Origin: Bin55 sp965220235 | GTDB lineage: Bacteria; Pseudomonadota; Gammaproteobacteria; Pseudomonadales; Azotimanducaceae | Reading direction: 5' to 3' | Assembly (NCBI GenBank): GCA_965220235.1 | Contig: OZ244815.1 | Location: forward strand, 3,286,001-3,350,000 | Length of the DNA stretch: 64,000 nt | In this document: piece after piece, positions 27,822-36,978 of the stretch | Numbering within the stretch: the stretch's first letter is position 1 | How the letters are laid out: every line of letters starts with the position of its first letter | Notes under the pieces: model-generated | The model's database searches: none | What the model saw: only the letters and a program-made list of their open reading frames with translations | What the model was told of the DNA's origin: nothing | Translations under genes and position numbers: made by a program

Positions 27822-29627
27822 ATGCCGGAATCCTCTTCCAATCAGCCAGGTCAATTCGGTCCTGATTTCATTAAAGATCTAACCAGTCGCATTGATGGAC
27901 CGGCATTCCTAAATAGATTTCTCAAAGTTGAGCGAGTCGGCGACCGTCATCGCGCTCTATGCCCATTCCATAAAGACAGTAAACCCTCTCTCTACATTCG
28001 TGACGACGGGAGCTTTCATTGCTTTGGATGCCAAAAACACGGCTCGGTTTTTAACTTCATCATGGAACACAACGGAGTTAGCTTCCCGGATGCTGTTAAG
28101 GAAGTCGCACAGTTCCTTGGGGTCCCAGTTCCTGAACGACGCGGCGGAAATCAGATATCCGAGGAACAACGAGCACTCTTCGGGGTCCTCGAAAAAAGTA
28201 CGTTGTTCTTCAGGCGTCAACTCGCACAAGCTAGCAGTCATTCGCCGGTCAAACGTTATCTCGAATCACGCGGGATTGATCAAGCCGCAGTCGACAGGTT
28301 CCAGATCGGCTACGCTCCGAATTCTTGGACCAGTTTGAAAGACCACTTCAGCGACACGCAGGAACAGCTGCTAGTTGACGCAGACGTACTCGTACGCAAT
28401 CTTGATCGAAATTCCGTCTACGACCGTTATAGAGATCGATTGGTTTTTCCGATTCGCAATCGACAGGGTAACGTCGTCGGATTCGGCGGCCGAGTTCTCG
28501 ACGAGAAAGTCGAACCGAAATACTTGAACACAAAACAAACGAAGGTGTTCTCAAAAAGCCGTGAGCTCTACGGTCTGTTTGAGGCGTTAGATACCAGGAG
28601 GCGTCCGGAGCGACTATTACTCGTCGAAGGTTACATGGATGTTGTTGCGTTAGCACAACATGGAATTCCTTACGCGGTTGCTGCGCTCGGGACAGCTTCA
28701 AACGAATCCCACTTCCGAACTATGTTTTGGTTTACGAACGAAGTCATATGTTGCTTCGATGGTGACGAAGCGGGAAGAACTGCGGCGAAAAGAGCACTTG
28801 AATCAGCGCTAGTGGCCTTGACAGACGAAAAAACCGTGAAATTCATGTTTTTGCCGGAAGGGCACGATCCTGATAGCTTTGTTCGATCTAAAGGTAAATC
28901 TGCATTTGAAGACAGCATCAGCAATGCACAGCACGTCGCAGACTATTTCGTCGATACGTTACTCGAGACTAAAGATCGCACCTTTGCAAGTATTGAACAG
29001 AAGGCCCGATTTGTCGATCGAGCAAAGTCGCTAATACAAGGCATTAAGCATGATTCATTTCGCGCGATTCTAGCTCAGGAAGTAGCTCGGTGCTTTCCAG
29101 ATGACGTGAATATGGATCAGCTACTAACTCCCACTCTGGTGGGTAGAGAACCGTCCGCTCCAGTTCCCTTTGATGGCGATTTCGTCGAGGGAGAACCAGA
29201 GGATGCAGTCGAGAACGATCCGTCAGAGCGTTACTACTATGAGATAAATACGCGTAGACGTGTGAGTCAGTTACTGTGCGCTCCCGTTATTTGGGCGAGC
29301 CTAAAAAACCATCAAGCGCTTCTTCATAAACTCAACGATATAGCACAAAATGATCCGTTAGCTCGCGTTTGGCGGTCGATCGACCGCCATGGATTCACCA
29401 ACATAGATGGGTTAATCTCTTCCTTTCAAGACGACGTCTGGTTTGCTCGATATTTGGACGACATTTACGATCCATCGACCGCAAACGCCATGACAGATCC
29501 TCAGGAAACTCTCGAACAATTTATCGACGGAGTCCAATCGTTTCTTACTGCGAAGACGAGAGACGTCGAACGCAAGGCACAGCTTGATCTCTTGAGTCAA
29601 CGTGATAACAACGAAGCATCACATTGA
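27822..29627 (+). CDS. dnaG: DNA primase
   Basis: 601 residues with the DnaG domain order: an N-terminal zinc-binding domain (CPFHKDSKPSLYI ... FHCFGC, giving the Cys-His-Cys-Cys set), the RNA polymerase core including YLESRGI and IGYAP, the TOPRIM domain (LLVEGYMDVVAL and CFDGDEAGRTA with the acidic metal ligands) and a C-terminal helicase-binding domain that is poorly conserved. It makes RNA primers with DnaB at the fork. It follows rpsU by 107 bp and precedes the second pair of sigma genes. Confidence 0.95.
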   Translation: MPESSSNQPGQFGPDFIKDLTSRIDGPAFLNRFLKVERVGDRHRALCPFHKDSKPSLYIRDDGSFHCFGCQKHGSVFNFIMEHNGVSFPDAVKEVAQFLGVPVPERRGGNQISEEQRALFGVLEKSTLFFRRQLAQASSHSPVKRYLESRGIDQAAVDRFQIGYAPNSWTSLKDHFSDTQEQLLVDADVLVRNLDRNSVYDRYRDRLVFPIRNRQGNVVGFGGRVLDEKVEPKYLNTKQTKVFSKSRELYGLFEALDTRRRPERLLLVEGYMDVVALAQHGIPYAVAALGTASNESHFRTMFWFTNEVICCFDGDEAGRTAAKRALESALVALTDEKTVKFMFLPEGHDPDSFVRSKGKSAFEDSISNAQHVADYFVDTLLETKDRTFASIEQKARFVDRAKSLIQGIKHDSFRAILAQEVARCFPDDVNMDQLLTPTLVGREPSAPVPFDGDFVEGEPEDAVENDPSERYYYEINTRRRVSQLLCAPVIWASLKNHQALLHKLNDIAQNDPLARVWRSIDRHGFTNIDGLISSFQDDVWFARYLDDIYDPSTANAMTDPQETLEQFIDGVQSFLTAKTRDVERKAQLDLLSQRDNNEASH

Positions 29628-29688
29628 CGTTACCTTCGTCGAGCGTCTTCAATCCGCTCCACGTTGACCGATTAATCCACTGTCCTAT

Positions 29689-31488
29689 TTGGACGAAATC
29701 CATAAGATAATTCGGAAATCGAGACGTACTCGCGTGTCTTACCTTAAACAAGCGCGTGAGATGTGTAAGTGGATCTCTTCACCGATGAAGACTTTCGAAC
29801 AGGCAGTAGATCATCTAAGCCAATACGTGGCTGAAGACGGACGTCTCTCTATGAACGACATTTGTGCGTTCGCCCGCTTACATACAGATCTACACGACGA
29901 ACAGTACGCCGAGCTCGCACATCGTCTGATTGAGATTGGTATCGATGTATTCGATTTCGAACGAGAACAAGAAGCTCAGATCGTCGAGGAGATCGAAGAG
30001 CGCGAACGTGGTTCCATCCGAGAGAACACACAAATCTACATGCGGGATGTGGGCGAATACGATCTCCTCTCTCGGGAGGATGAACTAGCCTACGCGCGGG
30101 CAATGAACGAAGCAATGAGCGAGGCACTTGCTGCGATCGCGCCCGTCAAAGCAGTAAACGATCGATGTCGCAAGTTAATGACTTCGCACGTTGATAACGG
30201 CCAGTTGGGCCGACTCCTTGCAGGTTTCCTTGACCACGTTGAAGTCCTTCCCGAAGTTGATCGTTCAGATACGAACGGAAATAACGGCGAACGAGAAGAT
30301 CCGTTGGACCACAAAATCGCTCTGCGTCGAATTCAACGTTTTCACGAAGCCTCCGCCGAGTACTTTGCCACACACACAAATGGACGCACAAATGAACAGC
30401 AAATCGGCGTCGAAGAGTCTCTTCGGCTGTTTAAGTTTGCAACCAATCACTACACATCTCTACTCGATATCTTCAAAAATGTAGTGACTTCGATAGAGAA
30501 CGTCATCGCAGGAGTTAGATCGATTTGCCTCACGGCAGGGGTATCAGATGCCGAGGAGCTTGAACGCATCTGTGCCGGTCTGACAGCTGTACGACTTGCC
30601 GACGAATTCGTCGATCTTCCATCGACGGTACAGTCGAATCTAAACGCTCATATGCACGTTATCGAACGGGCTCGCGCAAAGTTGCATGCCATTGAGACGC
30701 AATGTGATTTACCCTATGTCGAGCTACTAGAACGCGATCGACGTCTTGACAGCGCAATTCAACGCTTCCGCATCGCTAAAAACGGGCTGGTATCCGGTAA
30801 CCTACGGTTGGTGATGCGCGTCGCTCAAAACTACAGCAATCATGGTGCGTTCTTACTTGACCTCGTCCAGGAAGGAAATCTCGGGTTGATACGTGCGGCA
30901 GAGAAATACGACTACACCCGCGGATTCAAATTCTCAACTTACGCCACCTGGTGGATTAGGCAGGCTATCACACAGGCGCTGAATGAATTCGGGCGTACAG
31001 TAAAGCTACCTGCAAGTCTTACCCAGGCGATTCGCAACGTCGGGCGTGCAAAAATGCGATTGACGCAAATACTCGGACGTGATCCGACACTGGGTGAACT
31101 CGCGGACGAAACGGGACTCAGTGTTCAGCAAGTTCGCGATGTGGTGCTATACGAACACAACGCGATTTCAATCGACGAACCTAATAACGACGAAGACGAC
31201 ACAACTTTGGCCGACACGCTTATAAGCGAGAGCGTACCTTCTCCAGAGCAGATGGCGCTAGAACAAGGACTGCGCGATGCAGTCGAGTTGACCTTAGCTG
31301 ACCTGACGACACGTGAAACACAAATTCTGTCGCTGCGTTATGGAATCGGAAGGACTTCCGACATGTCTACTGCGGAGATTGCACAGGAACTTGGTATTTC
31401 AAGCAATCGCGTGCGACAGATCACCGTAAAAGCGCTGCGTCGTCTGCGCCAACCACGCTATACACCTTTGCTGGAACCGTATCTCTAG
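29689..31488 (+). CDS. Divergent RpoD-like sigma factor, copy B
   Basis: 599 residues, sharing its layout with the sigma at 23403: a region 1.1-like start, IRENTQIYMRDVGEYDLLSRE (region 1.2), a long non-conserved region, LVQEGNLGLIRAAEKYDYTRG and KFSTYATWWIRQA (Trp421-422). In E. coli RpoD numbering Arg441 becomes Gln429, His455 becomes Ser443 and Glu458 becomes Gln446. In region 4.2 the -35 contacts Arg584 and Glu585 become Ser572 and Asn573 (ISSNRVRQI). It should read a different -35 element and not use extended -10 contacts. The first start is a TTG at 29689; ATGs at 29761 and 29785 are equally plausible and would remove a basic leader. It is inserted between dnaG and the canonical rpoD. 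Confidence 0.9.
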   Translation: MDEIHKIIRKSRRTRVSYLKQAREMCKWISSPMKTFEQAVDHLSQYVAEDGRLSMNDICAFARLHTDLHDEQYAELAHRLIEIGIDVFDFEREQEAQIVEEIEERERGSIRENTQIYMRDVGEYDLLSREDELAYARAMNEAMSEALAAIAPVKAVNDRCRKLMTSHVDNGQLGRLLAGFLDHVEVLPEVDRSDTNGNNGEREDPLDHKIALRRIQRFHEASAEYFATHTNGRTNEQQIGVEESLRLFKFATNHYTSLLDIFKNVVTSIENVIAGVRSICLTAGVSDAEELERICAGLTAVRLADEFVDLPSTVQSNLNAHMHVIERARAKLHAIETQCDLPYVELLERDRRLDSAIQRFRIAKNGLVSGNLRLVMRVAQNYSNHGAFLLDLVQEGNLGLIRAAEKYDYTRGFKFSTYATWWIRQAITQALNEFGRTVKLPASLTQAIRNVGRAKMRLTQILGRDPTLGELADETGLSVQQVRDVVLYEHNAISIDEPNNDEDDTTLADTLISESVPSPEQMALEQGLRDAVELTLADLTTRETQILSLRYGIGRTSDMSTAEIAQELGISSNRVRQITVKALRRLRQPRYTPLLEPYL

Positions 31489-31875
31489 CGAAGTTACCCT
31501 AATATTCGACGTTACCGACATCCAAACTAGCAAGATATTTCGCCGATGATTGCTAACATGTTAACGAAATAGCATATATATCGACTTTCATAGAAATTTT
31601 TGTTATTGATATGCGATCAATTGAACAAATTTCTGCACAAACGGCAATCTTTAAGCGTACTAAACCGCAATTCCTCAGTAACTTTTTCATCTGTGAGCGT
31701 ACCGTCGTCGCTCACTTCGTACCAGCGACACGCCGATGCGTGGCTTCCTTTCGGGTCGCTTTGCAATAACAAGTACGAAGCGATTTTGTTTCAAATTGGT
31801 GCATAAAAAAGCTACCTCGCATCTTTTCATTTTGATTCTTAAAATAGCGCCTCTTCTCCGAAACCCTTTTCACGC
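31489..31875 (+). promoter_or_regulatory. AT-rich promoter/leader region of canonical sigma copy 2
   Basis: 387 bp without a convincing gene. It has a 10-bp palindrome TAACATGTTA (31554-31563), the TGTTAACGA string shared with the leader of the first canonical sigma (31559-31567), and a weak promoter candidate TTGCTA (31550-31555) with TATATA (31575-31580) at 19 bp. No terminator for the preceding sigma gene is seen, so read-through is possible. The ATG at 31876 has no clear Shine-Dalgarno. Confidence 0.4.
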
Positions 31876-33834
31876 ATGGCAAAGCAAGCCCGGGCTAGTT
31901 CACTCCAAGATTCCCAGCAAGCAACAATCGAAACACGCGAAAATACAGATTCGGTTACTGATTCAATCGAGTTCTTGGCAAAAGCCCGAGAGCAAGGCTA
32001 CGTAACGTACGAGGAGATCACCGACTTTATTGATGTCGGAGATGACGACAGTGACATAAGTGTGGTATTCGAAGAATTCGTCGCCGATATCAAAGACGCC
32101 GGGATCAAAGTCTTCGAACAACCTCCGACAGAAGAGGATTTACTACAGGGCAACGAAGCATCAGCTAGCGACGACGAGTTATTAGAGGAAGAGCAACTAA
32201 ACGCCGCATTAACGGCTATTGAGAAAAATCAGACGGGACGAACCACCGATCCACTTCGCATGTACATGCGAGAAATGGGCAAGGTTGGTCTATTGACGCG
32301 CGAAAAGGAAATCGAAATCGCAAAACGGCTAGAAGCCGGCATCAGCGCAGAACTAGAGGCGGTTGCGACTTTTCCTGGTGTCGTAGATTACATCTTAGAA
32401 GTCTATGAAGACGTAACTAAACGCAAAAAACTAGGGGAATTGTTGGTTGGGTATCTCAACCCAATGGAGGTAGTAAAACCAGCCCAACAAATTGACGCTA
32501 ACACACCAAAGGACGAGACAAAAGATAACAAGCGAAAAGGGCCTGATCCTGATATAGCGAAGAAACGATTCGACGAGTTGAAGCGAGCGCACGCGAAGTG
32601 TCACAGGGTTCTTGCAAAACAACGTAATTGGCGTACGAAAGAAGCCGTGAAAGCGCTTGATGATATGGCGCAGATATTTAAGTACTTCAAATTTACTTTA
32701 GTCCATCATGACCATGTTTGTCAGATAGCCGAAACATCTTGGCGTCATCTAAGGGAGCAAGAGCGCACACTTGAAAAAATCGTGCGGCGCTGTCGCATGC
32801 CGATTGAGGAGTTCAAGGAGGAATTTCGTGGGAAAGAATCCTCCGCTAGTTGGTACAAGCGACACTCAACCGATAAACCTTATAGCCGCAAACTTACCGA
32901 ATACGAAATAGAGATACTCCGAGCACATAGATACATACGAGAGGAAGAACTAGATCAGCGTCACTCTCGAGCCATCCTCAAACGAAAAACTGGCATCACG
33001 CCCCCCGTACCGACCCATTCCCGTAACCCTGGTCTGAAGTACTCAACCATTCGCGGAATCCATGAGCGCGTGAGACACGGTGCCAAAGAAAAGAGCTTGG
33101 CCAAAAATGACATGGTTGAAGCGAATTTGCGGTTGGTGATGTCGATCGCCAAAAAGTACACCAATCGCGGCCTCCACTTCCTCGATTTGATCGAAGAAGG
33201 CAACCTCGGACTCATGAAAGCCGTTGACAAATTCGAATATCGTCGCGGGTACAAGTTCTCGACCTATGCAACGTGGTGGATCCGGCAGGCAATCACTCGA
33301 GCAATTGCGGACCATGCCCGAACGATCCGCGTCCCCGTACACATGATTGAGACGATAAATAAACTCAATCGCATCACACGACAAATGACACAAGAGCTCG
33401 GCCGGGAACCAACGCCGGAAGAACTGTCAGAGCGGATGGAAATCAACGAAGAGAAAGTTCGACGTGTTCAGGAAATCGGGCGCGAACCGCTATCTATGGA
33501 GAAACCCGTCGGTGAAGATGGTGACGCAACAGTAGGGGATTTCATTGAGGACGCTAGCGCTCAGTCTCCCGTTGACAATACGGCTCACAAAAACCTATCC
33601 GATGCGATAAAAGAGACGCTCGACGACATGGACCCACGCGAAAGTCAGGTCCTTCGCATGCGATTCGGCATTGGCATGAACCAAGACCACACGCTTGAAG
33701 AAGTCGGAAAGCAATTCGACGTGACACGCGAACGCATTCGCCAGATCGAAGCTAACGCCATGCGGCGCATTAGCAATTCGGACCGAATTCGTTCTCTTCT
33801 GAAGGACTTCGGGTTCGATCTTCTCGCGAGTTAG
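31876..33834 (+). CDS. rpoD: Canonical RpoD-type primary sigma factor, copy 2
   Basis: 652 residues with all sigma-70 regions: 1.1 (EQGYVTYEEITDFIDVGD), 1.2 (DPLRMYMREMGKVGLL), 2.4 (TYATWWIRQAIT, Trp467-468), 3.0 (VPVHMIETINKL), 3.1 (MTQELGREPTPEELSERME) and 4.2 (VTRERIRQIEANAMRRI). It occupies, with copy B in front, the usual rpoD position after dnaG and has the more standard C-terminus, so it is the better candidate for the housekeeping sigma. The first canonical copy is alike along the whole length, pointing to duplication inside this lineage. A bidirectional terminator follows. Confidence 0.93.
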   Translation: MAKQARASSLQDSQQATIETRENTDSVTDSIEFLAKAREQGYVTYEEITDFIDVGDDDSDISVVFEEFVADIKDAGIKVFEQPPTEEDLLQGNEASASDDELLEEEQLNAALTAIEKNQTGRTTDPLRMYMREMGKVGLLTREKEIEIAKRLEAGISAELEAVATFPGVVDYILEVYEDVTKRKKLGELLVGYLNPMEVVKPAQQIDANTPKDETKDNKRKGPDPDIAKKRFDELKRAHAKCHRVLAKQRNWRTKEAVKALDDMAQIFKYFKFTLVHHDHVCQIAETSWRHLREQERTLEKIVRRCRMPIEEFKEEFRGKESSASWYKRHSTDKPYSRKLTEYEIEILRAHRYIREEELDQRHSRAILKRKTGITPPVPTHSRNPGLKYSTIRGIHERVRHGAKEKSLAKNDMVEANLRLVMSIAKKYTNRGLHFLDLIEEGNLGLMKAVDKFEYRRGYKFSTYATWWIRQAITRAIADHARTIRVPVHMIETINKLNRITRQMTQELGREPTPEELSERMEINEEKVRRVQEIGREPLSMEKPVGEDGDATVGDFIEDASAQSPVDNTAHKNLSDAIKETLDDMDPRESQVLRMRFGIGMNQDHTLEEVGKQFDVTRERIRQIEANAMRRISNSDRIRSLLKDFGFDLLAS

Positions 33835-33863
33835 CTTCTACAAGCGCTAAAAACTCAAGCAAT

Positions 33864-33896
33864 AAAAAACGGCGATGCTAAGCATCGCCGTTTTTT
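33864..33896. terminator. Bidirectional intrinsic terminator between rpoD and the tRNA gene
   Basis: Perfect dyad CGGCGATGCT (33870-33879) and AGCATCGCCG (33881-33890), with TTTTTT after it on the plus strand and AAAAAA before it, so it can stop transcripts from both sides: the sigma operon on plus and the tRNA/glyS unit on minus. The last bases abut the tRNA CCA end at 33899. Confidence 0.85.
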
Positions 33897-33898
33897 AT

Positions 33899-34238
33899 TG
33901 GTGGGCCCACCAGGACTCGAACCTGGGACCAATGGATTCACGATCCGCTAAGCGGACATCCGAGTGTTTCCACTCCGCGTGGACTATCTCACCGCCCTAA
34001 TTTAGGGCGCGGGACGCTCTATTGCCTGTCATTAAGAACTCTCGACCGCATCTTGCAGTCAGTTCTCAGGTAGTCTCTGCACCTTCCGAAAGTGCACTCT
34101 CGGCTTGGCTCAGGATTGCCATAGTCGACAGATGTTGACCTTAGGTTTCCCTGAATTCATCCCGTTCATCTGACGATTCACATCGCCAGCGCACCATTTT
34201 GATGAGTCCACTGCTCTAACCAACTGAGCTATAGGCCC
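33899..34238 (-). tRNA. tRNA-Ile2 (CAU) interrupted by a group I intron
   Basis: Read on the minus strand, the 5' exon (34238-34202) gives acceptor GGGCCTA, a D arm and an anticodon arm ending in CTCAT. The 3' exon (33938-33899) resumes with AA, stem TCCAT, the T arm with TTCGAGT, acceptor TGGGCCC and an encoded CCA end. Joined exons make a normal cloverleaf with anticodon CAU. C4-G69 and C5-G68 pairs and the overall body match tRNA-Ile2, whose CAU is changed to lysidine-AU, rather than elongator tRNA-Met. That choice is inference. The gene lies 49 bp after the end of glyS and may share its transcript. Confidence 0.85.
33939..34201 (-). ncRNA. Group I self-splicing intron in the tRNA anticodon loop (IC3-like)
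   Basis: A 263-nt insert between anticodon position 36 and base 37. The 5' exon ends in T and the intron ends in G, as group I introns require. Core elements on the minus strand: P-like ATTCAGGGAAACCTAAG (34157-34141), Q-like GGCAATCCTGAGCCAAG (34120-34104), R-like GGTGCAGAGACTA (34083-34071) and S-like GAGATAGTCC (33990-33981). These closely follow the Azoarcus tRNA-Ile intron (about 205 nt), also in a CAU anticodon loop. It is too short to encode a homing endonuclease; none is nearby. The extra length lies in peripheral stems. Confidence 0.85.
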
Positions 34239-34287
34239 GTGGTCGGAAGTTTAAGAGATGTCGATAGACCGACTTTGAAACAGGTTG

Positions 34288-35664
34288 CTACTGTGTAAAA
34301 ACCGCGCCGCTCAAATTCGATGTCAGGTAGCTGGGTAAATCCGCGATCGCCAATCTAATCTGCTCCATTGAGTCGCGATCTCGGATCGTTACGGTATCGT
34401 TTTCCAGTGTTTCAAAATCGATCGTTAGACAAAAAGGCGTTCCTACTTCGTCGTGCTTTCGGTAGCTCTTTCCGATGTTGCCACTGTTTTCTAAGAAGAT
34501 GCGACCTAAGCCGAGCTGCTGAAGCTCGCTACGTAGCGACTGTGCTTTCGTTACGATCTCTTGATGATTTCGCTTAAGCGGTATCACAGCAGCTTTGATC
34601 GGTGCGAGATGCGCCGGCAGACGAAGAACGGTACGTTCTTTGCCATCATCTAATTGCTCGATGGTATACGCCTCATTCAGAACAGCGAGCACACCGCGAT
34701 CAACGCCCGCGGACGGTTCGATCACGTACGGAACTACCCATTGCTTAGTTTCTCGGTCTTGCATCGCAAGTTTCGCCGTGGAATCCATATTCGGTTGTAC
34801 GCTCGCGTGTATGTCGAGTTCGTCCTGTTGTTTGGTGTGCGAACCAAGGTCGAAATCGGTTCTGTTCGCAATTCCTTCAAGCTCTTCTACACCGTGAGGA
34901 AAGCGATACATGATGTCAACGGTCGCCTTCGAATAGTGGGCTAGTTCCTCACTCGGCACGTCATAGCATGAAAGGTGATTCGAATTCACCCCTTGTTCAC
35001 GCCACCACGTAAGACGATTCTCGACCCACGTCTGATGCCAAGCTTCATCGGTGCCTGGCTGGACGAAAAACTCAAGCTCCATCTGTTCGAACTCACGCAC
35101 CCGAAAAATGAAGTTTCGAGGCGTGATTTCATTTCGAAATGCCTTGCCGATCTGTGCAATGCCAAACGGCATCTGCCGAGACGTCGAATCCACGACATTC
35201 TTGAAGTTAGTGAAAATCGCCTGTGCCGTTTCTGGTCGCAGATATGCGATATCCGCACCTTCCTCAACTGGACCAATCGACGTCTTGAACATCAAATTGA
35301 AGGGACGTGGTTCTGTTAAAGACTGGGAACCGCAGTACGGACACTTGCCATCTACGATGTGATCCGCGCGCGAACGCTTCTTGCAATCACGGCAATCCAC
35401 CAGCGGGTCCGTAAAAGTCTCTTCGTGTCCCGAATAGTGCAGCACCGAACGATGGGTGAGAATCGATGCATCTAAGCCTTCGACGTCATCTCGTTCATAC
35501 ACCATCGCCGACCACCACGCCGCCTTTAGGTTGTTCTTTAACTCAACACCAAGCGGACCGTAGTCGTATGCGCCTTGAAGACCACCGTAGATTTCACTGG
35601 ATTGGTAAAGGAAGCCTCGGCGCTTACATAAAGCGACGAGCTCATCCATGTTTTTTGCGGTCAC
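34288..35664 (-). CDS. glyS: Glycyl-tRNA synthetase, single-chain (alpha2) type
   Basis: 458-residue class II synthetase. The start KRRGFLYQSSEIYGGLQGAY and YDYGPLGVELKNNLK are hallmarks of the archaeal/eukaryotic-like alpha2 GlyRS. A zinc-binding pair (CRDCKK and CPYCG), motif 2 (FRNEITPRNFIFRVREFEQME) and motif 3 (EPSAGVDRGVLAVL) are present, followed by the anticodon-binding domain. Most gammaproteobacteria instead use the two-subunit GlyQ/GlyS enzyme, so this points to an atypical lineage or old replacement. It is divergent from rmuC (161 bp), and the tRNA-Ile2 gene lies directly downstream. Confidence 0.93.
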   Translation of the reverse strand: MTAKNMDELVALCKRRGFLYQSSEIYGGLQGAYDYGPLGVELKNNLKAAWWSAMVYERDDVEGLDASILTHRSVLHYSGHEETFTDPLVDCRDCKKRSRADHIVDGKCPYCGSQSLTEPRPFNLMFKTSIGPVEEGADIAYLRPETAQAIFTNFKNVVDSTSRQMPFGIAQIGKAFRNEITPRNFIFRVREFEQMELEFFVQPGTDEAWHQTWVENRLTWWREQGVNSNHLSCYDVPSEELAHYSKATVDIMYRFPHGVEELEGIANRTDFDLGSHTKQQDELDIHASVQPNMDSTAKLAMQDRETKQWVVPYVIEPSAGVDRGVLAVLNEAYTIEQLDDGKERTVLRLPAHLAPIKAAVIPLKRNHQEIVTKAQSLRSELQQLGLGRIFLENSGNIGKSYRKHDEVGTPFCLTIDFETLENDTVTIRDRDSMEQIRLAIADLPSYLTSNLSGAVFTQ

Positions 35665-35825
35665 GAAAAGGCTCGAAGATCAGGGCGGACACGAGATTAA
35701 CCCGTGCAGGGCGGCGGAATTGTAGACACCTCTGTGAAGGGAACCAAACTCAAGAAAATTAGGTTTGATTTGGTCGCCGCGAAGAAACACCTTAAGATTC
35801 TGCGAGCTGTTAGAGAGAAAATCCG

Positions 35826-36899
35826 ATGGACCCACTATATATTGTGCTGATCTTAGGCGGCTTGTTAGCGGCTGGTCTCGTTGTCTACACAATGACAACT
35901 CGTAACCAACTGGTCCGCACCTTAAACGAAATGGATCAACGGCAAAAATCAGAGGCTGAAACGCTTCGACAAGCATTGGATTCGGGTCTTAGCAAAGGTC
36001 GTGAAGAAGCTGCCGCTCGAAGTAAAGAAAACACCGAATTAATTGCAAACGTGCGCGAAAGGTTAGTCGCGATTTCTGAGTTCAAGGATAGTGTTAAGCA
36101 GAGCGTAAGCGATCTGAATGAGAGCGTGACAGGTGTGAAGCGGATCTTCGACAATCCGAACAAGAGGGGGTTGTTTGGCGAAAGCCAACTGAAGGACATC
36201 GTAACGACTGCATTGCCGACTGAGCTCTATGAGTTTCAACATCGGTACGACAAACTAGATGGCGGATACGTTACGTTTGACTGTTTTCTCAAACTTCCAG
36301 ACCCGCCTGGTCCCATTGGGATTGATGCGAAATTCCCTAGTGAACTCTATCGAAATATCGCTGAAGCTACGACACCTGACGCTCAAAAAGAGGCTCGCAA
36401 ACAGTTTGAGCGGGAAATAAAACGTTTGTTAGGCGACATCGCGGATAAGTACATCATCCCAGAGGTCACTTCAGAATTCGCGTTGATGTTTGTCCCCTCT
36501 GAAGCAATTTTTGCCGAGATTTATTCGTCAAGCCCAAGCGTAACTGAGGTCTCACACAAGCGGCGCGTGTACATCGTATCTCCGTCGACGCTGATGGCCG
36601 CCTTAAATACCATTCGATCCGTCGTAAATACCATGAATGTTCAACGAGCGGCCGAGCAGGTGCTCAAAGGTCTCGCCGAAGTAGCGAAAGACGCCGAACG
36701 GCTCCAGAAACGTACCGAGGACTTTCAAAAACGACTATCGTCTGTATTAAACAAAACGGATGAGGTTGTAACTTCCTCGCGCAAGATCAATGAAAGAGTG
36801 CAGAAGATGCAGGGAGGTAATACGGAATCGCTTACTTCCGGGGAGTCTTTGACGACACCACTTTCTAACGGTCAAGAGTTGCCTGACCGTCTAACGTAG
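35826..36899 (+). CDS. rmuC: DNA recombination protein RmuC
   Basis: 357 residues: an N-terminal membrane anchor (residues 5-22), a coiled-coil segment (about 25-95) and the RmuC nuclease-like domain with the family signatures GLFGESQLKDIV, YVTFDCFLKLPDPPG and GIDAKFP, then FVPSEAIFAEI. RmuC limits recombination at inverted repeats; its biochemical activity is not established. It stands as a single gene before the DUF1499 gene (79 bp). Confidence 0.9.
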   Translation: MDPLYIVLILGGLLAAGLVVYTMTTRNQLVRTLNEMDQRQKSEAETLRQALDSGLSKGREEAAARSKENTELIANVRERLVAISEFKDSVKQSVSDLNESVTGVKRIFDNPNKRGLFGESQLKDIVTTALPTELYEFQHRYDKLDGGYVTFDCFLKLPDPPGPIGIDAKFPSELYRNIAEATTPDAQKEARKQFEREIKRLLGDIADKYIIPEVTSEFALMFVPSEAIFAEIYSSSPSVTEVSHKRRVYIVSPSTLMAALNTIRSVVNTMNVQRAAEQVLKGLAEVAKDAERLQKRTEDFQKRLSSVLNKTDEVVTSSRKINERVQKMQGGNTESLTSGESLTTPLSNGQELPDRLT

Positions 36900-36978
36900 A
36901 TGATCGAACATTCTGTAAATAAATCGGTCACAATGGATAATCGCCGCTCGAACTCAATTTCCGGAGCCTAGTACAACC

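Noticed and set aside
31600..31806. 68-codon frame in the leader of canonical sigma copy 2
   Set aside because: No start signal, no family, in AT-rich promoter-like DNA.
33939..34201. Two separate partial tRNA remnants instead of an intron
   Set aside because: The exons pair perfectly in acceptor and anticodon stems and the insert has group I core elements.
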